From assembly GCA_937983405.1 (NCBI GenBank), contig CALJZN010000073.1, positions 1 through 36,188 of the forward strand: a stretch of DNA of 36,188 bases, given 5' to 3'. Both the position numbers and the translations under genes were made by a program. Origin of the DNA: an uncultured Paracoccaceae bacterium (lineage in GTDB: Bacteria > Pseudomonadota > Alphaproteobacteria > Rhodobacterales > Rhodobacteraceae). The notes under the pieces were generated by a model. It did no database searches, was not told the origin of the DNA, and saw only the letters and a program-made list of their open reading frames with translations. This document shows, in pieces, positions 28,646 through 36,188 of this stretch (the stretch's first letter is position 1; each line of letters starts with the position of its first letter).

Positions 28646-30736
28646 TCAGCCGACGCCCAGCAGGCGGATCGCCCTGTCCTGCTCGGTCAGCCACAGCAGC
28701 GTGCGCACGGCGGCCCCGCGCGGCCCCGCGAGCCCGGGGTCGGCCGTCATCAGGGCGCGCGCGTCGCTCTGGGCGATCGCCATCAGGCCCGCCTGCCGCT
28801 CGAGGTCGGCGATGCGGAAGCGCGGCAGGCCCGACTGCGCGGTCCCGATCAGGTCGCCCGCCCCGCGCATGGCCAGGTCCTCCTCGGCGATGCGGAACCC
28901 GTCCTCGGTGTCGCGCAGAAGCGTCAGCCGCCGCGCCGCCGCCTCGCCCAGGGGCGGGGCGTAAAGCAGCAGGCAGCTCGAGGCCGCCGCCCCGCGCCCG
29001 ACCCGGCCCCGCAGCTGGTGCAGCTGCGCCAGGCCGAAATGCTCGGCGCGCTCGATCACCATGATCGTGGCGTCGGGCACGTTCACCCCCACCTCGATCA
29101 CCGTGGTGGCCACCAGAACCCTGGTCTCGCCGGCCACGAAGCGCGCCATCGCCGCGTCCTTCTCGGCCGGGGGCAGCTGGCCGTGGACAAGGCCCACCAC
29201 CCCCTCGCCCAGGGCCGCGCGCAGGGCCGCAAATCGCGCCTCGGCCGCGGTCAGGTCCACCGCCGCGCTTTCCTCGACCAGCGGGCAGACCCAGTAGGCC
29301 CGCCGCCCCTCGGCCACCGCGCGGGCGAGATGGGCCACGACCTCGTCGATGCGCCGGGCCGAGATCAGGCGGGTCTCGACCGGCTTGCGCCCCGGCGGCT
29401 TTTCGTCCAGCACCGAGATGTCCATGTCGCCGTACTGCGCCAGCGCCAGGCTGCGCGGGATGGGCGTTGCCGTCATCACCAGCACGTCGGTCCCCCGCCC
29501 CTTGGCAGCAAGCTCCATCCGCTGGGCAACGCCGAAGCGGTGCTGCTCGTCGATCACCGCCAGACGCAGGTCGGCGAAGGCCACGTCGCGCTGGAACAGC
29601 GCATGGGTGCCCACCGCGATGCCGGTTTCGCCCGAGGCCAGCGCGGCGAGCTTGCCGGCGCGCTCGGCTGCCTTGTCGCGGCCGGTCAGCAGCTCGACCC
29701 GCACGCCCGCCGCGGCGGCGAGCGGCGCGATGGCGTCGAAATGCTGGCGGGCGAGGATCTCGGTGGGCGCCATCATCGCCCCCTGCCCGCCGGACTCGAC
29801 CGCGATCAGCAGGGCAAGAAGCGCAACCAGCGTCTTGCCCGAGCCGACATCGCCCTGCAGCAGCCGGTTCATCCGCGTCGCGCCGGCCATGTCGGCGGCG
29901 ATCTCGGCCAGCGCGCGCCGCTGCGCCCCGGTGGGGCGAAAGGGCAGGCTGGCCAGCACCTTGGCCTGCAGCTCGCCGGTGCCCCGCGTGGCCACCCCCC
30001 TGGCCCGGCGGATCGCGCCGCGGGCCAGGGCCAGCGTCACCTGATGCGCGAACAGCTCGTCATAGGCCAGCCGCCGGCGCGCAGGGTCGGCCGGGCCCAG
30101 CGCCTGCGGTCCCCCCGGGGCGTGGGCGGCCGCGAGCGCCGCGCGCCAGTCGGGCCAGCCCTCGCGCGCCTTGAGCGCGGGATCGATCCATTCGGGCAGC
30201 TCGGGCGCGCGGGCCAGCGCCAGGGCGGCGGCGCGGGCGACCTGCCGCTGGGTCAGCCCCGCGGTCAGCGGATAGACCGGCTCGAAGGCGGGCAGGTCGC
30301 GGGCCTCCTCGGGCGGCAGGATGTGGTCGGGATGCACGATCTGGCCGATCCCGTCGAAGAGTTCGAGCTTGCCCGAGACCAGCCGGCGCTGCCCGGTCGG
30401 CAACTGCCGCTGCAACAGGTCGCCGCGGGCATGGAAGAACACGAGCTGGAACTCGGCTGCGGCGTCGCGGACAGTCACGCGCCAGGGCCCGCCCCGGCGC
30501 GCCGGGGGGCGGTGGGCGCCCACCGTCACCTCGACGGTGACCGTCGCGGGCGGCACCACCTCGCGGACCGACGCCACCCGCCGCCGGTCGACGCCCGCGA
30601 CGGGCAGCAGGAACAGAAGGTCGCGCGGCCGCTCCACCCCGAGGGCCGCGAACAGCCGGGCCGATTTCGGCCCCACGCCCTCCAGCGTCTCGAGCGGGGC
30701 GAAGAGAGGGAAGAGGATCTCCGGCCGTCCCGGCAC
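28646..30736 (-). CDS. recG: ATP-dependent DNA helicase RecG
   Basis: 696 residues, full length. The N-terminal wedge/OB domain begins with LETLEGVGPKSARLFAALGV. Helicase motifs follow in order: QLV-like region, GDVGSGKT (Walker A), APTEILARQHF, VIDEQHRFGV (DEQH box), VMTATPIPRSL, VEESAAVDL, TTVIEVGVNVP, and QLHQLRGRVGRG. It remodels stalled replication forks and branch-migrates Holliday junctions. The start is a GTG, six bases after the ligA stop, so translation is probably coupled to ligA. The neighbouring ligase suggests a DNA-repair unit. Confidence 0.96.
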   Translation of the reverse strand: MPGRPEILFPLFAPLETLEGVGPKSARLFAALGVERPRDLLFLLPVAGVDRRRVASVREVVPPATVTVEVTVGAHRPPARRGGPWRVTVRDAAAEFQLVFFHARGDLLQRQLPTGQRRLVSGKLELFDGIGQIVHPDHILPPEEARDLPAFEPVYPLTAGLTQRQVARAAALALARAPELPEWIDPALKAREGWPDWRAALAAAHAPGGPQALGPADPARRRLAYDELFAHQVTLALARGAIRRARGVATRGTGELQAKVLASLPFRPTGAQRRALAEIAADMAGATRMNRLLQGDVGSGKTLVALLALLIAVESGGQGAMMAPTEILARQHFDAIAPLAAAAGVRVELLTGRDKAAERAGKLAALASGETGIAVGTHALFQRDVAFADLRLAVIDEQHRFGVAQRMELAAKGRGTDVLVMTATPIPRSLALAQYGDMDISVLDEKPPGRKPVETRLISARRIDEVVAHLARAVAEGRRAYWVCPLVEESAAVDLTAAEARFAALRAALGEGVVGLVHGQLPPAEKDAAMARFVAGETRVLVATTVIEVGVNVPDATIMVIERAEHFGLAQLHQLRGRVGRGAAASSCLLLYAPPLGEAAARRLTLLRDTEDGFRIAEEDLAMRGAGDLIGTAQSGLPRFRIADLERQAGLMAIAQSDARALMTADPGLAGPRGAAVRTLLWLTEQDRAIRLLGVG

Positions 30737-30742
30737 GGCGCG

Positions 30743-33236
<2,494 letters not shown>

Positions 33237-33947
33237 TCAGGCGCCGACGGCGAGGCGGCCCGTGCGCGCCGGTGCGGGATCGCGCAGCACATAGCCGCGG
33301 CCCCACACCGTCTCGATGTAGTTGTCGCCCCCTGTCGCCTCGGCCAGCTTCTTGCGCAGCTTGCAGATAAAGACGTCGATGATCTTCAGCTCGGGCTCGT
33401 CCATGCCGCCGTAGAGGTGGTTGAGGAACATCTCCTTGGTCAGCGTCGTGCCCTTGCGCAGGCTGAGCAGCTCGAGCATCTGGTACTCCTTGCCGGTCAG
33501 ATGCACCGCCTTGCCCTCGGCCTCCACGGTCTTGGCGTCGAGGTTCACCGCAATCTTGCCGGTGCGGATCACCGACTGCGCATGCCCCTTGGAGCGGCGG
33601 ATGATCGCGTGGATCCGCGCCACGAGTTCGTCGCGGTGGAAGGGCTTGGTCAGGTAGTCGTCGGCGCCGAAGCCGAACCCCTTGATCTTGTTCTCGGTGT
33701 CGTCCACGCCCGAGAGGATGAGGATGGGCGTCGAGACCCGCGCGAGGCGAAGCTGGCGCAGCACCTCATGCCCCGTCATGTCGGGCAGGTTGAGATCGAG
33801 CAGGATCAGGTCGTAGTCATAGAGCTTGGCCAGATCGATCCCCTCCTCCCCCAGGTCGGTGCAGTAGACGTTGAGGTTGGCATGCGTCAGCATCAGCTCG
33901 ATGCTGCGCGCGGTGGTCGGGTCGTCTTCCACCAGAAGGACGCGCAT
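33237..33947 (-). CDS. ctrA: Cell-cycle response regulator CtrA
   Basis: 236 residues, OmpR-type. The receiver domain has the acidic pocket Glu7, Asp8 and Asp9 and the phospho-acceptor Asp51 in [19 protein letters not shown]. The DNA-binding wing contains [40 protein letters not shown] and [12 protein letters not shown], all diagnostic of CtrA. It controls cell-cycle, motility and gene-transfer-agent genes in alphaproteobacteria by binding TTAA-N7-TTAA. Such a site lies just upstream. The C-terminus is RLAVGA, not the two-alanine degron of Caulobacter CtrA. GGAG precedes the ATG. It follows sciP, whose product is a known CtrA partner. Confidence 0.97.
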   Translation of the reverse strand: MRVLLVEDDPTTARSIELMLTHANLNVYCTDLGEEGIDLAKLYDYDLILLDLNLPDMTGHEVLRQLRLARVSTPILILSGVDDTENKIKGFGFGADDYLTKPFHRDELVARIHAIIRRSKGHAQSVIRTGKIAVNLDAKTVEAEGKAVHLTGKEYQMLELLSLRKGTTLTKEMFLNHLYGGMDEPELKIIDVFICKLRKKLAEATGGDNYIETVWGRGYVLRDPAPARTGRLAVGA

Positions 33948-34000
33948 GGTTCGGTCTCCGCAACTTGCCCCCGGACTGTGCCAAGCTTCGGGGACATTGG

Positions 34001-34015
34001 TTAACCCGCGGTTAC
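34001..34015. promoter_or_regulatory. CtrA-binding box upstream of ctrA
   Basis: TTAA-CCCGCGG-TTAC reads as GTAA-N7-TTAACC on the ctrA strand, one base from the TTAA-N7-TTAA(C) consensus. It sits 54 bases before the ctrA ATG, between ctrA and the end of sciP. Autoregulation of ctrA is known in Caulobacter and is inferred here. Confidence 0.65.
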
Positions 34016-34042
34016 CCTGACAGAATGCGCGCGTCTTTCAAC

Positions 34043-34321
34043 TCAGAGTTGACGGTATTTCTGGAGCGTCGTCACCTTGAGCCCGGGCTCGCCATGCGCC
34101 TCGACCGCGGCGCGCCACAGCGCGAACTCCTCCTCCGACAGCCCGTAGCGCTCGAGGGCCTCTTCGAGCGGCATCAGCCCGTGGATCACGGCCTGCACCA
34201 CCTTGGCCTTGCGGCTGGCCACCCAGCGCCGCGTCTCGGGCGGCGGCAGGTCGGCCCGCGTCAGGATGCGGCCGTCGGGCAGCGTCACCGCCCGCGGCCC
34301 GGGAACACGTTTGAGAAACAT
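34043..34321 (-). CDS. sciP: SciP-like CtrA inhibitor (DUF1153)
   Basis: 92 residues. LPDGRILTRADLPPPETRRW, VASRKAKVVQAVIHGLMPLE and EALERYGLSEEEFALWRAAV match the DUF1153/SciP family, a small helix-turn-helix protein that binds CtrA and blocks its activation of target promoters in Caulobacter. The ATG at 34321 is five bases after GGAGG; an adjacent upstream GTG is too close to that site. It lies 95 bp upstream of ctrA on the same strand, so regulator and its inhibitor are likely expressed together. It is divergent from mnmA across 152 bp. Confidence 0.92.
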   Translation of the reverse strand: MFLKRVPGPRAVTLPDGRILTRADLPPPETRRWVASRKAKVVQAVIHGLMPLEEALERYGLSEEEFALWRAAVEAHGEPGLKVTTLQKYRQL

Positions 34322-34399
34322 CACTCCCTCCGGAAAGCCCAGCGTCCCACCCGGGGCAGAGCCTGGCCGATCAGGCTTAAGTGGCCGTGAAACGCCGGC

Positions 34400-34427
34400 T
34401 TGAGACTGCTGCGCATTTTCCTATATT
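34400..34427 (+). promoter_or_regulatory. Promoter of mnmA
   Basis: TTGAGA (34400-34405), 16 bases, TATATT (34422-34427). Transcription would start near 34434, 40 bases before the ATG. A CTTAAG palindrome with the half-site TTAA (34377-34380) lies just upstream and could bind CtrA weakly. Confidence 0.55.
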
Positions 34428-34473
34428 GCGGAAGGGTGGCGGCTGCGCGCCGCGTCTTTGTCCGAAGCCCGCC

Positions 34474-35613
34474 ATGCCGCTCGACCGCCCCGCGCCGAAT
34501 TCGCTCGGCCTGCCGAAACCGCCCGCCGCGACGCGGGTGGTGGTGGCGATGTCGGGCGGCGTGGACAGTTCGGTCGTGGCCGCGATGCTGGCCGAACAGG
34601 GATACGACGTCGTCGGGATCACCCTGCAGCTCTACGACCACGGCGCGGCGCTGGCGAAGGCGGGGGCCTGCTGCGCGGGCCAGGACATCCTCGATGCGCG
34701 CCGCGTCGCCGAGCGGATGGGATTTCCGCATTACGTGCTCGATTACGAGACGGCCTTCCGGCAGCAGGTGATCGACGACTTCGCCGACGCCTATCTGGCC
34801 GGGGCGACGCCGGTGCCCTGCATCCGCTGCAACCAGCGGGTGAAGTTCCGCGACCTGATGGAGACGGCGCGCGACCTCGGCGCCGACTGCATGGCCACGG
34901 GGCACTACATCCGCCGCATCGAGGGGCCGGCGGGGCCCGAGCTGCACCGTGCGGCCGATCCGGCGCGCGACCAGTCCTATTTCCTGTTCGCCACCACGCG
35001 CGCGCAGCTGGCGTTCCTGCGCTTTCCGCTGGGGGGCCTTGCCTCGAAGGCCGAGACGCGGGCGCTGGCGGCGCGCTACGGGCTGGCGGTGGCCGACAAG
35101 CCCGACAGCCAGGACATCTGCTTCGTCCCCTCGGGCAACTATGCCGCGGTGATCGAGAAGCTGCGCCCCGGGGCGGCGGAGCCCGGCGAGATCGTGGACA
35201 CGGAGGGCCGGGTGCTGGGCCGGCACGAGGGCGTGATCCGCTACACCGTGGGCCAGCGCAAGGGCCTCGGGATCGGGGGGCTGGACGAGCCGCTTTATGT
35301 CGTGCGGCTCGATGCCGAGGCGCGCCGCGTTGTCGTCGGCCCGCGCGCGGCGCTTGAGACGCGCCGCGTGGCGCTGGCCGAGGTCAACTGGCTGGGCGAC
35401 GTCGAGCTGGCGCCGGGCCAGGAGGTGCAGGTTGCGGTGCGCGTGCGCTCGACCCGCCCGCCGCGGCCGGGGGTGCTGCGGATGGGCCCGGAGGGGCGGG
35501 CCGAGGTGACGCTCGACACCCCCGAGGAGGGGGTCAGCCCCGGGCAGGCCTGCGTCTTCTACGCACCCGCGGGGACGCGGGTGCTGGGCGGCGGCTGGAT
35601 CGTGCCGGCGTGA
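34474..35613 (+). CDS. mnmA: tRNA-uridine 2-sulfurtransferase
   Basis: 379 residues. The PP-loop motif [18 protein letters not shown] is near residue 20. The two catalytic cysteines fall in [13 protein letters not shown] and [18 protein letters not shown] and [13 protein letters not shown] are further family blocks. It activates U34 of tRNA-Lys, -Glu and -Gln with ATP and inserts sulfur from a relay. An earlier in-frame ATG at 34381 lies upstream of the predicted promoter and is rejected. The ATG at 34474 has a weak ribosome site. It is followed by 74 bp and the ferric-reductase-like gene. Confidence 0.96.
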   Translation: MPLDRPAPNSLGLPKPPAATRVVVAMSGGVDSSVVAAMLAEQGYDVVGITLQLYDHGAALAKAGACCAGQDILDARRVAERMGFPHYVLDYETAFRQQVIDDFADAYLAGATPVPCIRCNQRVKFRDLMETARDLGADCMATGHYIRRIEGPAGPELHRAADPARDQSYFLFATTRAQLAFLRFPLGGLASKAETRALAARYGLAVADKPDSQDICFVPSGNYAAVIEKLRPGAAEPGEIVDTEGRVLGRHEGVIRYTVGQRKGLGIGGLDEPLYVVRLDAEARRVVVGPRAALETRRVALAEVNWLGDVELAPGQEVQVAVRVRSTRPPRPGVLRMGPEGRAEVTLDTPEEGVSPGQACVFYAPAGTRVLGGGWIVPA

Positions 35614-35687
35614 CGCAGGCGCATGGGGTTCCGTCCGGCGGCGCGGGCCGGTAGGCTTGCCGCACCGCGCCGGAAAGGACGCCTCCG

Positions 35688-36188
35688 ATGCCCGACCCCG
35701 CCCCCCGCCGCCGCGGCCTGCCGGCCGCCGCGCTCGTGGCCGGCACGCTCATGCTGATCCTGCTGCCCCTGATGCTGGCCGCGATCGGGGGCATCCCGCC
35801 CGCCGACGCGCTGGCCGAGGGCGCGGCGGCGGCGGGCATGGCGGGGGCGGTGGTGATCTGCCTCCAGGTCGTCTCGTCGGGGCGGTTCGAGACGCTGTCG
35901 GGTCGCGTCGGGATCGATGTGACCATGGCCTTCCACAAGTGGTTCGGCCCGGTGGCGGTGGCGCTGGCGGCGGCGCATGTCCTGCTTCTGGCCGGCATCC
36001 CCGACCCGGCGGATCCGGCGCGCTGGCTGCGGCGGCTGTGGGCAATGCTGGGGGCGCCGGGGTTGCGCACGGGGCTGTGGGCCCTGCTGCTGCTGGCCGC
36101 CGTGGCGGTGCTGGCGCTGTTGCGCGACCGGCTGCGGGTCAGCTACGAGGTCTGGCGCGCAAGCCATGCGATCGGGGTGGCGGCGATC
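35688..36188 (+). CDS. Ferric-reductase-like transmembrane protein (N-terminal part)
   Basis: The first 167 codons; the gene runs off the right edge. The product has an Arg-rich start, then hydrophobic segments near residues 12-33, 48-65, 86-106 and 122-142. Histidines in FHKWFGPVAV, AAAHVLLLAG and RASHAIGVAA are spaced as heme ligands of the ferric-reductase-like domain. This domain is often followed by FAD- and NAD-binding domains, but that part is not visible, so the full product (a ferredoxin-reductase-like or MsrQ-like protein) cannot be decided. AAGGA precedes the ATG. Confidence 0.75.
   Translation, partial: MPDPAPRRRGLPAAALVAGTLMLILLPLMLAAIGGIPPADALAEGAAAAGMAGAVVICLQVVSSGRFETLSGRVGIDVTMAFHKWFGPVAVALAAAHVLLLAGIPDPADPARWLRRLWAMLGAPGLRTGLWALLLLAAVAVLALLRDRLRVSYEVWRASHAIGVAAI

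Overview
The window is about 36 kb of very GC-rich chromosome from an alphaproteobacterium, most likely of the Rhodobacterales (Rhodobacteraceae/Paracoccaceae). This rests on a sciP-ctrA pair, an alpha-type SspB followed by fumC, DUF4169 and a ribbon-helix-helix gene, a usg-family gene, TrmFO instead of a folate-independent enzyme, and strong G/C bias at third codon positions. The bias also creates very long spurious antisense frames. Most of the window is ordinary core genome. I see no phage, insertion sequence, CRISPR array or plasmid function.

Layout. 1-4145 (minus): leucine catabolism, with ivd, a small DUF1622 membrane protein, mccB and the start of mccA, read from a recognisable promoter. 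4224-4886 (minus): a phosphoglycolate-phosphatase-like HAD gene with a TTG start. 4983-8154 (plus): glmU-glmS, making UDP-GlcNAc precursors. 8203-10175 (minus): two oligopeptide-type ABC ATPases with no permease or binding protein beside them. 10527-14441 (plus): a complete ATPase / binding protein / fused permease importer of the iron(III)/aminoethylphosphonate class. 14530-16973 (plus): sspB, fumC, DUF4169 and an RHH gene. 17149-20064 (plus): a large exported WD40-caspase protein. 20152-20235 (minus): tRNA-Leu(CAA). 20439-21499 (plus): a YqaA/DedA-like membrane protein and DsbB. 21578-21847 (minus): usg. 22049-27327 (plus): a tightly overlapping gyrA, unknown small gene, trmFO, gluQ run. 27308-27667 (minus): hisI, convergent with gluQ. 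27737-28189 (plus): a NifU-like Fe-S scaffold. 28279-32881 (minus): ligA, recG, then a 40-residue membrane peptide gene with its own intrinsic terminator. 33237-34321 (minus): sciP then ctrA. 34474-35613 (plus): mnmA. 35688-36188 (plus): start of a ferric-reductase-like membrane protein.

The most unusual items are: (i) the secreted WD40-caspase protein with a textbook EF-hand loop behind the protease domain, in a gene flanked on both sides by G-quadruplex-capable repeats; (ii) the 40-residue peptide gene, which carries the only classical poly-T terminator I could find in the window and has paired GAACAAAC repeats upstream; (iii) the orphan peptide-transporter ATPase pair, whose promoter contains a tandem ATCGTATA element; and (iv) four different intergenic minisatellites with a period of 15-17 bp. 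No single locus clearly stands out as a new defence or mobile system.
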